A stretch of 64,000 nucleotides of DNA from positions 1 through 64,000 of the forward strand of contig NZ_JAAIJY010000013.1 of NCBI RefSeq assembly GCF_011752065.1, read 5' to 3'. Position numbers and translations under genes: made by a program. Below, piece by piece: positions 16,890-25,597 of the stretch (position 1 is the first letter of the stretch; every line of letters starts with the position of its first letter). The notes below the pieces were generated by a model. It was not told the DNA's origin, did not search any database, and saw only the letters and a list, made by a program, of their open reading frames with translations. This DNA is from Actinomyces sp. ZJ308. Lineage in GTDB: Bacteria; Actinomycetota; Actinomycetes; Actinomycetales; Actinomycetaceae.

Positions 16890-18110
16890 TCAGGCGCCGG
16901 CGGCCTCGAAGGCCCGGGTCAGGTCCGCGATGAGGTCGTCGACGTGCTCGATGCCCACGCTCAGGCGCATGAGCCGGTCGGTCAGCCCGTAGGAGGCGCG
17001 CACCTCCACGGGCACGTCCGCGTGCGTCTGCACCGACGGGCACGTCACCAGCGACTCCACCCCGCCCAGGGACTCGGCGAAGGTGAACACCCGCACCGAT
17101 TCCAGGAAACGGGCCACGTCCACCGACTCGGCCAGGTCGAAGCTCACCATGCCCGAGCGCCCCGGGTAGAGCACCCGCGTCACGTACGGGCTGGAGTCCA
17201 GGAACTCGGCGATCGCGGCGGCGTTGGCCTCATGGCGCTCCATGCGCAGCGCCAGGGTCTTGAGACCGCGCAGCAGCAGGAAGCAGTCGAAGGGGCCCAG
17301 CGTCGCCCCGGTCGTGTTGAGGCGGTAGTTCAGCTGCTCGGCCAGGACGTCGTCGGCCACCACCGCCACACCCGCCATGACATCGTTGTGGCCGCCCAGG
17401 TACTTCGTGCCGGAGTGGACGACGACGTCGGCCCCCAGCTCCAGGGGCCGCTGCACCACTGGGGTGTAGAAGGTGTTGTCCACCACCAGTCGGGCCCCGG
17501 CGGCGCGGGCCAGCTCAGCCGCCTGAGGGATCGAGATCTCCTCCATCATCGGGTTCGTCGGCGTCTCGATGACCACCAGGTCCGCCGGGCTGGACAGGGC
17601 CTCGCGCAGGCCCGCGATCCCCAGGACGAAGTCGACGTCGGCCGCGCCCTCCTCGGCGAGGACCTCCAGGAAGCGGAAGGTGCCGCCGTACAGGTCGCGC
17701 AGCGCCACGATCCGGCTGCCGTGCGGCGCCAGTGTGCGGGTCACCAGCTCCAGGGCCGCCATCCCCGAGGACAGGGCGAAGGCCGCCGTCCCGCCCTCCA
17801 GGCGGGCCAGGGCGTCCTGGAGGACGTCGCGGGTGGGACTGGCCGTGCGCGTGTAGTCGTAGCCCGTCGACTCGCCCAGGCCCGGGTGGCCGTATGCCGT
17901 TGACAGATGGATCGGCGTCGTGATCGCGCCCGTGGCCGGGTCTGTCCCCGTGCCCGAGCGCACCAGCAGCGTCTCGAGGTGGACCTGCGGGGCCGGGGCC
18001 GACGACGTCGGGTGGTGGTGGACGGGGAAGGTGCGGGCGGCCGGCGGCTCGGGACAGGCGGGACGGTCGGAGGGGCGGGGCTCGGACTGGCTGGCGGACG
18101 GGCTGGTCAT
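16890..18110 (-). CDS. metB: Cystathionine gamma-synthase (trans-sulfuration PLP enzyme)
   Basis: PLP-dependent enzyme of Cys/Met metabolism that condenses an activated homoserine with cysteine to cystathionine, or acts as the gamma-lyase; the two are hard to separate by sequence. Seen: TTPIHLSTAY, YDYTRTASPTRDVLQDALARLEGG, SSGMAA, ETPTNPMMEE, VDNTFYTPVVQRPLELGAD and the PLP-Lys motif HSGTKYLGGHNDVMAG. The C terminus SYGLTDRLMRLSVGIEHVDDLIADL is typical. Roughly 40 extra N-terminal residues are low complexity. A gaggagac ribosome site precedes the ATG at 18110. The PatB-type lyase gene ends 125 bases upstream on the same strand, so the pair could run consecutive steps to homocysteine. Confidence 0.9.
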   Translation of the reverse strand: MTSPSASQSEPRPSDRPACPEPPAARTFPVHHHPTSSAPAPQVHLETLLVRSGTGTDPATGAITTPIHLSTAYGHPGLGESTGYDYTRTASPTRDVLQDALARLEGGTAAFALSSGMAALELVTRTLAPHGSRIVALRDLYGGTFRFLEVLAEEGAADVDFVLGIAGLREALSSPADLVVIETPTNPMMEEISIPQAAELARAAGARLVVDNTFYTPVVQRPLELGADVVVHSGTKYLGGHNDVMAGVAVVADDVLAEQLNYRLNTTGATLGPFDCFLLLRGLKTLALRMERHEANAAAIAEFLDSSPYVTRVLYPGRSGMVSFDLAESVDVARFLESVRVFTFAESLGGVESLVTCPSVQTHADVPVEVRASYGLTDRLMRLSVGIEHVDDLIADLTRAFEAAGA

Positions 18111-18235
18111 GGGCGGTGTCTCCTCGGAGGCGGGGGAGTGGCAGGAAGGAATGATGTCTGACGGCCGATGGCGGCGCGGGCACTGACCGCTGGCTGGACC
18201 CGGCGGGCCGGGTGGTCCGGCCGGCCGGCGGGGCC

Positions 18236-19699
18236 TCAGGCGGACAGGGCGACGCGGCCGCGGCGAGCGGCCTCGGCGGCGCGGGCGGTCACGGCGGTGA
18301 CGGCGGCCTCGAGGCGGTCCAGGGCGGCGTCGAGCGTGGCGCGGGGGCAGGCGACGTTGATACGGGTGAAGCCCTCGCCGCCGGCGCCGAAGATCCGGCC
18401 GTCGTCGAGCCAGAGCCCGGCCTCGTGCAGCATGACGTCGTCGAGCTCGGCGGGTTCGAGCCCGGCGGCCTCAAGGAAGCCCGAGCAGTCCAGCCACAGC
18501 AGGTAGGTGCCCTCGCAAGGAGTCGCCTCGATCCCCTCGATCCGCTCCAGGCGCGCCTCGACGTGGGCCCGGGCGGCGGCGATGTGCTCGCGCAGCGCGT
18601 CCAGCCAGGCCTCGCCGCCCTCGTAGGCGGCCCGGCAGGCCGTCAGGCCCAGGACGTTGGGCTGGGAGTAGCCGGTGGCGGCGAGCTCGCGGCGGAAGGC
18701 CCCGCGCAGGCGCTCGTCGGCGATGAGGATGTTGGCGACCTGCAGGCCCGCCAGGTTGAAGGACTTCGACGGCGAGGTGCAGGTGATCGTGCGGGCCGCG
18801 GTCTGCTCGCTCAGGGAGGCGAAGGGTGTCGTCGCGAAGCCCGGCAGGGCCAGGTCGGCGTGGATCTCGTCGGCCACGACGACGACGCCGTGGCGGGCCG
18901 CCACCTCGTCCAGGGCGGCGAGCTCGTCGCGGCTCCACACCCGGCCGACCGGGTTGTGCGGGTTGCACAGGAGCAGCAGGCGCGAGCCGGTCGCCTCGAT
19001 CGTGGCCTCCAGGGCGGCCAGGTCGCGGCGGTAGACGCCGTCGGCGTCACGGACCAGCGGAACCGCGGCCACGGTGCGACCATTGTCCTCGACGACCTCG
19101 CGGAAGGGGTAGTAGACGGGCTCCTCGATGAGGACCGCCTCGCCCGGCGCGGTCAGGGCGCGCACGGCCAGGGCCAGGGCCGGGACGACGCCGGGGGTCA
19201 CGGTGTTCCAGGCCGCCTCCACCCGCCAGCCGTAACGGCGGGAGAACCAGCCGGTCAGGGCCGCGTTGTAGGCGTCGTCGGGCTCGGAGTAGCCGAAGAT
19301 GCCGTGGCGGGTGCGCCACAGCAGGGCGCTGGTGACGGCCGGGGCCGTGGCGTGGTCCATGTCCGCCACCCATAAGGGCAGAACATCCTCGGGGCGGCCG
19401 CGCTCGGCGGCGAAGTCCCACTTGAGGCTGGCCGTGCCGCGGCGGTCGGGGACGGTGTCGAAGGCGGAGGCGTCCACGGCGGGCGCGGTGGAGAAGGCGG
19501 AGCGCCCCGCCGAGGCGAATGCTGCCGCGGGGGAGGAGACGGCCGGTGCGGCGGGGGAGCCGCCACCGACGACGGTCGTCCGGGGCGATGCCGGTGTCAG
19601 CGTGGGGCGGGCGGGACAGGCGTCGTCGTCGAGATCGGTTGATCGACTGGGGGTGCCGGACGTACCGGCGCTGCCGACGGGGGTGAGGTGGGCGTGCAT
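18236..19699 (-). CDS. MalY/PatB-family aminotransferase, likely cystathionine beta-lyase
   Basis: Fold-type I PLP enzyme, 487 residues. The catalytic part from about residue 85 shows KWDFAAERGRPEDVLPLWVADMDH, the MalY/PatB hallmark, then FGYSEPDDAYNAALTGWFSRRYGW, CNPHNPVGRVWSRDEL, VVADEIHADL and the PLP-Lys motif SPSKSFNLAGLQ. Family members cleave cystathionine to homocysteine, pyruvate and ammonia or act as C-S lyases. Beside the gamma-synthase this supports a methionine route role. The ATG at 19699 (gaggac site) is preferred, although the frame stays open to 19942; the N-terminal 80 residues are low complexity either way. Confidence 0.88.
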   Translation of the reverse strand: MHAHLTPVGSAGTSGTPSRSTDLDDDACPARPTLTPASPRTTVVGGGSPAAPAVSSPAAAFASAGRSAFSTAPAVDASAFDTVPDRRGTASLKWDFAAERGRPEDVLPLWVADMDHATAPAVTSALLWRTRHGIFGYSEPDDAYNAALTGWFSRRYGWRVEAAWNTVTPGVVPALALAVRALTAPGEAVLIEEPVYYPFREVVEDNGRTVAAVPLVRDADGVYRRDLAALEATIEATGSRLLLLCNPHNPVGRVWSRDELAALDEVAARHGVVVVADEIHADLALPGFATTPFASLSEQTAARTITCTSPSKSFNLAGLQVANILIADERLRGAFRRELAATGYSQPNVLGLTACRAAYEGGEAWLDALREHIAAARAHVEARLERIEGIEATPCEGTYLLWLDCSGFLEAAGLEPAELDDVMLHEAGLWLDDGRIFGAGGEGFTRINVACPRATLDAALDRLEAAVTAVTARAAEAARRGRVALSA

Positions 19700-20250
19700 G
19701 GCTGGGGTCCTCTCGGGTCCCCGGGCGCGGCGGGGTGCGTGGACGTGGTACGTCGGCACGGCGCTCCGGGGGCGGCCGGCGTGCTGTGCCGGCCGAGATG
19801 GCTGGGTGCTTCTGGGATGAACACGGGGCCGGGGCCTCCGCGGAGTGCGACGAGCCGGTGTGATGCGGCTCGGACTCTCACCGTTACATGTCAGACAGCG
19901 ACGGCTGGCGCTGTCAGCGCATGCACATTCGACCCTCGCCAAGGGTGCGCACCATCATCGTGCGGGCCTGGGGCAGAGGAGTCGTCATGGCAGCGAGCAT
20001 AGCGGGAGCGCTGCCGCCGGCGCCACCTCGCTGATGAGCGTCGTGATCTCGTCCGGGTTGGGGGCGGTCTCGATCGGGAGCCCTCCCTGTTTTCTCTATA
20101 TCTACTGGTTAATAACGATAGTGTGGGCGGTGGTCGTGCCGTCTTGGCAGGTTCACGGCCACCGCCGCAGCCATCACCCAGTGGAGGCGGTCCCGGGGGA
20201 GGGGCTCCCCTCCTTCGCCACCACCGACGCAGCAAGGAGCTGTACATCCC
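19700..20250. other. 551-base divergent gap with a hairpin and an AT-rich promoter-like stretch
   Basis: GACAGCG (19894-19900) and CGCTGTC (19909-19915) form a perfect 7-bp inverted repeat on the PatB side. At 20087-20118 an AT-rich run (ttttctctatatctactgg then ttaataacgatag) is the likely promoter of the esterase gene. I looked for a SAM-type riboswitch before the PatB gene and could not match one. No further gene seen. Confidence 0.35.
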
Positions 20251-21255
20251 ATGACTCAGAAACCTGACCACCCGATGACCCTGGACCCGCCCCGTCCTCC
20301 GGCCCGCCGGGCGATCAATCGACGCAGCATGCTCAAGGGGATGGGCGGGGCCGCCGCCCTCGCCGCCGTGGGCGGGGGTGTCTCCGTGGCCGGTGCCGCC
20401 CCAGCCCAGGCCGCTGGCCTGAGCGTCGTCGAGCACCAGGACGGCGGCCGCATGCAGTACTACCGGTTCTCCACGCCGTCCATCGGCTGGAACCCGGCCG
20501 TCAACGTGCTGCTGCCCGATGGCTACAACGCCGCACGCCGCTACCCGGTGCTCTACCTGCTCCATGGAGGGGGTAGTGACAATGACTTCAGGATCTTCGA
20601 CAAGCTGGGCATCCGGGACGTGACCGTGGGCCGCGAGCTCATTGTCGTCATGCCCGATGGAGGACTCGCCGGCTGGTACTGCAACCCGGTGAGCTCCAAT
20701 GTGGGGCCGCGCAACTGGGAGACCTTCCACATCGATGAGCTGATCCCCTGGGTGGACTCCACCTTCAGCACCATCGCGGAGTTCTCCGGGCGTGCCGTCT
20801 CCGGCTTCTCCATGGGCGGCTTCGGGGCCCTGAAGTACACCGCCAAGTACTACGGACACTTCGCCTCCGTCTCCAGCCACTCGGGACCCGCGGACCTGCG
20901 TGGGGCGGAAGGCTCCGCGGTCACTCACTGGGCGAACGTGAGCTCCGCCGCGGTCGAGCTCGGGGGCGGCATGGTCTATGGAGCCCCGTGGGACGAGGCC
21001 CGCGTGAGTGCCGACAACCCCATGGAGCACATCGAGAGCTACCGGGGCAAGCGCATCTTCCTCGTCTGCGGAACGGAAACCCTCGACCCGAATGAGCTCG
21101 TTGTCCTGCCGACCCAGAGGACCTTCGGCGGGGCGCTGGAGGCGGCCGGCATTCCTCACGAGCGCTTCGAGGACCCGGGCGCCCATATCGTGCGCCGTGA
21201 TCGGCTCCAGCAGGACATTGACGGCATCGTCGCTCACCTGACCAAGGCGGGCTGA
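20251..21255 (+). CDS. Tat-exported esterase (esterase D / antigen 85-like alpha/beta hydrolase)
   Basis: Predicted secreted esterase or acyltransferase, 334 residues. A twin-arginine signal (INRRSMLKGMGGAAALAA, ending near AQAAG) sends it out folded. The hydrolase domain shows VNVLLPDGYNAARRYPVLYLLHGGG, the nucleophile elbow GFSMGGFGALKY, a likely acid in the LDPNELV region, and His in DPGAHIVRRDRL. This is the esterase D/Fbp fold; mycolyl transfer is not implied because substrate-site residues cannot be judged here. Ribosome site aaggag at 20234-20239. A 17-bp hairpin follows and separates it from the converging copA gene. Confidence 0.88.
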   Translation: MTQKPDHPMTLDPPRPPARRAINRRSMLKGMGGAAALAAVGGGVSVAGAAPAQAAGLSVVEHQDGGRMQYYRFSTPSIGWNPAVNVLLPDGYNAARRYPVLYLLHGGGSDNDFRIFDKLGIRDVTVGRELIVVMPDGGLAGWYCNPVSSNVGPRNWETFHIDELIPWVDSTFSTIAEFSGRAVSGFSMGGFGALKYTAKYYGHFASVSSHSGPADLRGAEGSAVTHWANVSSAAVELGGGMVYGAPWDEARVSADNPMEHIESYRGKRIFLVCGTETLDPNELVVLPTQRTFGGALEAAGIPHERFEDPGAHIVRRDRLQQDIDGIVAHLTKAG

Positions 21256-21322
21256 GCGCCTTCCCGTGGTTCTGCGGGCCCTCCGAGGATCACGGCACGC
21301 AGTCACCGGTGCCGGTTCAAGG

Positions 21323-21367
21323 GCTCGGCGTCGAGAACCGCGGCATCAGTGGTTCTCGACGCCGAGC
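21323..21367. terminator. Strong bidirectional hairpin between esterase and copA
   Basis: GCTCGGCGTCGAGAACC at 21323-21339 is the exact reverse complement of 21351-21367 (17 bp, 11-base loop). It lies between converging genes. Confidence 0.8.
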
Positions 21368-21401
21368 ACCGGGCGATGACAGGGGCGGGCTACGGCGTCG
21401 G

Positions 21402-21506
21402 CGACTGCGTTTCGTGTCGAGGACGTACCTTTCTCGCAAAGTACTGGGGCCTGCCCTCAGTAGCCTGCGAGAAAACGCAGTCCTCGCCACAGAAGTACGT
21501 CCTCGA
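21402..21506. repeat. Family E intergenic palindromic repeat, copy 1
   Basis: TCGAGGACGTAC at 21417-21428 pairs exactly with 21495-21506. The words ACTGCGTTTCGTGTCG and CGCAGTCCTCG recur in the copy at 54470-54573. An inner inverted pair, TTTCTCGCA and TGCGAGAAA, adds a second stem. Confidence 0.7.
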
Positions 21507-21578
21507 CGCTCGACGGCGAAGGGCCCGGCCAGAGACCGATAGGTTCTTGGCTGCTCCGCCCTACCGGCCCGGCCCAGA

Positions 21579-24443
21579 TCAGCCGGCTCGGCGCAGGCGC
21601 AGGGAGTTGGTGACGACGATGACGCTGGATGCGGCCATGGCGGCCCCGGCGATCATCGGATTGAGCAGCCCGGCGGCCGCCAGCGGGATCGCGGCCACGT
21701 TGTAGGCGAAGGCCCAGAACAGGTTCTGCCGGATGATCCGCAGCGTCGCCCGCGACACCCGCACCGCCGCCACCGCGGCGTCCAGGTCGGTGCGCACCAG
21801 GGTGATGTCGGCGGCCTCGATGGCCACGTCCGCACCCGAGCCCATGGCCAGGCCCAGCCCCCGCGTCCCGGCCTGGGCCAGGGCGGCGGCGTCATTGACC
21901 CCGTCACCCACCATGCCGACCACCGCGCCCTCGGCCTGCAGCGCGGCGACGACGTCGCGCTTGTCGGCGGGCAGCACCTCGGCACGCACGTCGGCGGCGT
22001 CGATCCCCACCTGAGCCGCCACGTGCTCGGCGGCCCGGGCATTGTCCCCGGTCAGCAGCACCGGGCGGATCCCCAGCTCGCGCAGTGCGGCCACCGCCGC
22101 CCGTGAGGAGGGACGCACCGTGTCGCGCACGACGAGGACCGCCACAGCCCGCAGCGATGCGCCGCTCGCGCCCGCGCCGGAACCATCGGGGGAGGCGGGA
22201 CGGTCAGCGCCCTCGCCGGCGGCACCGGTGGCATCGGCGGCGTCGGCCACTGCGCCATCGGCCGCCCCGACCGCTACGACGACGGCGGTGGCCCCGGAGT
22301 CCTGAGCCTTCTCCACGGCGGCACTGAGAGCTTCAGGAACCTCGACCCCCATCTCGTGGGCCAGCCAGTCCGGCCGGCCCACGGCGACTCGACGCCCTTC
22401 GACGGTTCCCGACACGCCCCGGCCCTCGTGGTTGGAGAAGCCGGCAGGCGCCGGCAGGGCGCCCAGGCGCTCGCGGGCGGACGCCGTGATCGCCGCGGCC
22501 ACCGGGTGCTCCGAGGCCGACTCGACGGCGCCCGCCAGGCGCAGCGCCTCGTCCCCGAGCGGGGACAGGCCCGCGGCGTTCTGCGCCCCGGCACCGGCCG
22601 TATCCCGGGCCTGCGACGACGTCGGGTCCGCGGCGCCGGCAGCCGCGTCATCCGGCAGCGCGCCCGCCGTCCCCGAGACCGCAGAGCCCTCGTCCGGGGA
22701 CGGGCCGTGAGCCCCGGGGACCTCGCGGCAGGCCTCGACATCCAGGCTCATGCGCCCCTGGGTCACCGTGCCGGTCTTGTCCATGACCATCGTGTCCAGC
22801 GCCCGCGTCGACTCCAGCACCTCCGGGCCCTTGATGACCACGCCCAGCTGGGCGGCCCGGCCCGAGCCGACGAGCAGCGCCGTCGGCGTGGCCAGCCCCA
22901 GCGCGCAGGGGCAGGCGATGACGAGCACCGCCACCGCCGCGGTGAAGGCCGCCTGCGGGCTGTTCCCGGTGAGCAGCCAGCCCGCCAGCGTCGCGGCCGA
23001 CAGCACCAGGACGATCGGCACGAACACCCCCGAGACCCGGTCCGCCAGGCGCTGGATGGGGGCCTTGCCCGCCTGCGCGGCCGTCACCATCTGCCCGATA
23101 CGGGCCAGCGTCGTCCCCTCGCCCACGGCCGTGGCCCGCACGAGCAGCACGCCGGAGGTGTTGACGGTCGCTCCGGTGACGGCCTGACCGGCCTCGACCT
23201 CGGTGGGCACGGACTCGCCGGTGAGCAGTGAGGCGTCCACGGCCGAACGGCCCTCGATGACGACGCCGTCGGTGGCCACCTTCTCGCCCGGCCGCACGAG
23301 GAACAGGTCGCCGGCCGCCAGGTCGTCGATGCCGATGCGCTCCTCGGTACGGACCGCGTCGGCCCGCGGCGAGCCGTCCTCGTCCAGGACGTCGACGACG
23401 TCGCGGCTGCCCGACGGCGAGGTGAGGACCACCCGGGTCACCTCCTTGGCGCCCAGCTCGAGCAGGGCCCGCAGGGCGTCGCCGGAGCGGTACTTGGCGC
23501 GCGCCTCCGCGTAGCGGCCCGCCAGGAGGAAGGTGGTCACCCACGCGGCCGACTCGAAGTACATGTGGGCGGCGTGCCCCTGCGAGCGGGGCAGCAGCTC
23601 CATGCTCATCCGCATGCCGATGTGCCCGGCGCCGCCCAGGGTGAGCGCCCACAGGCTCCAGCCGGTCGCCGCGATGACCCCCAGGGAGACGAGCGTGTCC
23701 ATGGTGAAGGCGCCGTGGCGCAGCGCCTGGAAGGCCGCCCTGTGGAAGGGCCACGCCCCCCAGGTCGCCACCGGCAGCGCCATGATCGCCACCGTCCACT
23801 GCCAGCCGGGCAGCTGGAGCGCCGGCACCATGGAGATCGCCATGATCGGCACCGACAGGATGAGGCTGTAGACGAGCCGCCGGCGCAGGTCCGCGGCCCG
23901 CTCCACGTGCGAGGCGCCCAGGCTCGACGTCGTCGTCGCCCGAGCCGCGCGGTCGACTGCGCCCGCCGCACCGGCCGCGCCCGCCGACACCGCCGCTGCG
24001 GCGGTGTCGGATCCCTCCCCGGAACCGGCGGGGACCGGCACCTTTCCCGCGGCGGGTTCCGCCGGCTCCGTGGACTGAGCGGTGCCCGCGGTGCCCCGAC
24101 CGGAAGCCCGGTCACGGGCGCCGTCGGCTGCGCTCCTCGCGCTCCCAGCGTCTTCCGTGCTGCCGGCCTGGTCCACCTCGCCGGTGCCCCCGGAATCGGA
24201 GCCCAGCAGGGCGCCGGAGTACCCGGCGCGGGCGACAGCGGCGAGGAGGTCGTCGACGCTCACCGTGCCCGGGGCGGTGACGCGGGCCGACTCGGTGGCG
24301 AGGTTGACCGAGGCGGTCACGCCGTCGAGCCTGCCCAACTTCTTCTCCACCCGGGCCACGCAGCTGGCGCAGGTCATGCCCCCGATGGAGAGGTTGACGG
24401 TCCGCAGCTGCGCGTCCTGCTTCTGGCTGGTCGATGCGCTCAT
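21579..24443 (-). CDS. copA: Copper-exporting P1B-type ATPase
   Basis: Integral-membrane Cu(I) efflux ATPase, 954 residues. An N-terminal metal-binding domain carries GMTCASC at residues 22-28. The transmembrane copper site is IACPCALGLATP near residue 510, the phosphorylated Asp is D555 in DKTGT, the HP pair sits in ASEHPVAAAI, and GDGVNDAAALAQAG lies near residue 846. Two Ala/Gly/Ser-rich stretches inflate the length: one linker at about residues 85-165 after the metal-binding domain, and inserts in the nucleotide-binding domain near 575-625 and 735-765. An aaggag site precedes the ATG. It is the last gene of a csoR-copZ-copA run and should be induced by copper through CsoR. Confidence 0.95.
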   Translation of the reverse strand: MSASTSQKQDAQLRTVNLSIGGMTCASCVARVEKKLGRLDGVTASVNLATESARVTAPGTVSVDDLLAAVARAGYSGALLGSDSGGTGEVDQAGSTEDAGSARSAADGARDRASGRGTAGTAQSTEPAEPAAGKVPVPAGSGEGSDTAAAAVSAGAAGAAGAVDRAARATTTSSLGASHVERAADLRRRLVYSLILSVPIMAISMVPALQLPGWQWTVAIMALPVATWGAWPFHRAAFQALRHGAFTMDTLVSLGVIAATGWSLWALTLGGAGHIGMRMSMELLPRSQGHAAHMYFESAAWVTTFLLAGRYAEARAKYRSGDALRALLELGAKEVTRVVLTSPSGSRDVVDVLDEDGSPRADAVRTEERIGIDDLAAGDLFLVRPGEKVATDGVVIEGRSAVDASLLTGESVPTEVEAGQAVTGATVNTSGVLLVRATAVGEGTTLARIGQMVTAAQAGKAPIQRLADRVSGVFVPIVLVLSAATLAGWLLTGNSPQAAFTAAVAVLVIACPCALGLATPTALLVGSGRAAQLGVVIKGPEVLESTRALDTMVMDKTGTVTQGRMSLDVEACREVPGAHGPSPDEGSAVSGTAGALPDDAAAGAADPTSSQARDTAGAGAQNAAGLSPLGDEALRLAGAVESASEHPVAAAITASARERLGALPAPAGFSNHEGRGVSGTVEGRRVAVGRPDWLAHEMGVEVPEALSAAVEKAQDSGATAVVVAVGAADGAVADAADATGAAGEGADRPASPDGSGAGASGASLRAVAVLVVRDTVRPSSRAAVAALRELGIRPVLLTGDNARAAEHVAAQVGIDAADVRAEVLPADKRDVVAALQAEGAVVGMVGDGVNDAAALAQAGTRGLGLAMGSGADVAIEAADITLVRTDLDAAVAAVRVSRATLRIIRQNLFWAFAYNVAAIPLAAAGLLNPMIAGAAMAASSVIVVTNSLRLRRAG

Positions 24444-24518
24444 GACTGGGGCTCCTTCCCTGGTGCCGCCCTCCGACGGCGTCGTGTCGGCAACCGCGGG
24501 AGGCCGGTGTCGGCCGGC

Positions 24519-24788
24519 TCAGCCCTCTCGGACGTCGCGCTCGACGGCGTCGAGCGTGTAGTCCCCGGCCTCGTCAATGGCCTCGGCCAGGGCCGCGTCC
24601 TCGAGGCGGACGTCGGAGAGCACGGTGACGATGGACTGCCCGCCCTTGTTGAGCAGGACGGAGACGTTCTTGACGCCGTCGAGGGCCTCGAGCTCCTCGG
24701 TGACGTGGGCGACGCAGTGGCCGCAGGTGAGTCCGGAGACCTTGAGGGTGGTGGTGCGGTCGACGCCGTCGGCGGTGAACTCGGTCAT
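24519..24788 (-). CDS. copZ: Copper chaperone CopZ
   Basis: Small cytosolic heavy-metal-associated protein, 89 residues, that binds Cu(I) through Cys22 and Cys25 in SGLTCGHCVAHV and delivers it to CopA or CsoR. The HMA fold pattern (beta-alpha-beta-beta-alpha-beta) is consistent with TLKVSGLTCGHC, VTEELEAL-GVKNVSVLL and the ending EAGDYTLDAV. The ATG at 24788 has an aaggag site (cccaaggagttatag). It lies between csoR and copA on the same strand with gaps of about 75 to 90 bases. Confidence 0.93.
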   Translation of the reverse strand: MTEFTADGVDRTTTLKVSGLTCGHCVAHVTEELEALDGVKNVSVLLNKGGQSIVTVLSDVRLEDAALAEAIDEAGDYTLDAVERDVREG

Positions 24789-24876
24789 CTCTATAACTCC
24801 TTGGGAGGCGTGCGAGGAAAGCGGATGGAATGGAACGGGAAGGAGGTGGTTCGGCCGGGCGGCCGGACCGGGGCGG

Positions 24877-25158
24877 TCAGGACCGGACGAGCCGGGCGAT
24901 GGCGTCGGAGGCCTCACGGATCTTGGCCATGCCCTCCTCGTCGCCGGCCTGGGCGGCGTGCAGGACGCAGTGGCTCATGTGGTCCTCCAGCAGGCCGAGG
25001 CTGACGGCCTGAAGAGCCTTGGTGGCGGCGGAGATCTGTGTGAGGACATCGATGCAGTAGGTGTCCTCCTCGACCATGCGGGAGATGCCCCGCACCTGCC
25101 CCTCGATGCGGCGCAGGCGCTTGAGGTAGTCCTCCTTGGTCCCGGTGTATCCGGCCAT
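24877..25158 (-). CDS. csoR: Copper-sensing repressor CsoR
   Basis: All-helical DNA-binding repressor of copper export genes, 93 residues. The Cu(I) ligands are Cys35 (TYCIDVL), His60 and Cys64 (DHMSHC), the same spacing as the Mycobacterium tuberculosis CsoR trio Cys36/His61/Cys65. The start YTGTKEDYLKRLRRIEGQVRG is typical. The ATG at 25158 follows a ggaggag site. First gene of the copper operon; two operator-like palindromes lie 36-76 bases upstream, so it should repress its own operon until copper binds. Confidence 0.95.
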   Translation of the reverse strand: MAGYTGTKEDYLKRLRRIEGQVRGISRMVEEDTYCIDVLTQISAATKALQAVSLGLLEDHMSHCVLHAAQAGDEEGMAKIREASDAIARLVRS

Positions 25159-25193
25159 CTCTCCTCCGTCTCTTCCTCGTTCGACGTCGAACA

Positions 25194-25234
25194 TACCCCT
25201 AGGGGGTAGGCGGGTCAAGTACCCCCTAGGGGTA
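25194..25234 (-). promoter_or_regulatory. Two CsoR operator palindromes
   Basis: TACCCCTAGGGGGTA (25194-25208) and TACCCCCTAGGGGTA (25220-25234) match the known CsoR box, a G/C-tract palindrome around CTAG. Their centres are 26 bases apart, which puts the two dimer sites on similar faces of the helix and probably over the csoR promoter. Confidence 0.9.
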
Positions 25235-25246
25235 TGCGGCCTCTCG

Positions 25247-25385
25247 GCGCTGCTGGCTCTCGCTGGTACTGCACGTACCGCTCTGCACGAGGTCCGGGTC
25301 CTACTGGGCAAGGTGCGGGGGTACTCCACGTGGGTCGGACTCCCGTGCAGTGCGGTTACCCCCTGGCCAGTAGGGCCCCGGCCTC
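25247..25385. repeat. Family C intergenic palindromic repeat, copy 1 (diverged)
   Basis: Contains gtactgcacgtac (near 25264), gtactccacgtg (25320-25331), cgtgcagtgcgg (25344) and cctcgtggagtg (25382), the same alternating words as the 152-bp copies at 38071 and 40119. It occupies the gap between the CsoR operators and the next gene. Confidence 0.65.
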
Positions 25386-25597
25386 GTGGAGTGGCCCCGT
25401 CAGCAGGAACGTGGGCGAGAACGCGGAGCCGGGTCCCGAGGTGCAGGCCTCAGATATGGACATCACCGGGCCGCGCCCTGAAGACCGGTCCCCTCGCATC
25501 GCTCTGTGCGGCACGACCCCGTACACCCCTCGGATGGGCGCGGTCGAATAGGCGCGGAGCCGGGACACGGGGGAGGGGGCCGTGGGATGCTCGTGTC

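Noticed and set aside
19860-20040. SAM riboswitch before the PatB-type gene
   Set aside because: Hairpins exist but the conserved SAM-I or SAM-IV core could not be matched by eye.
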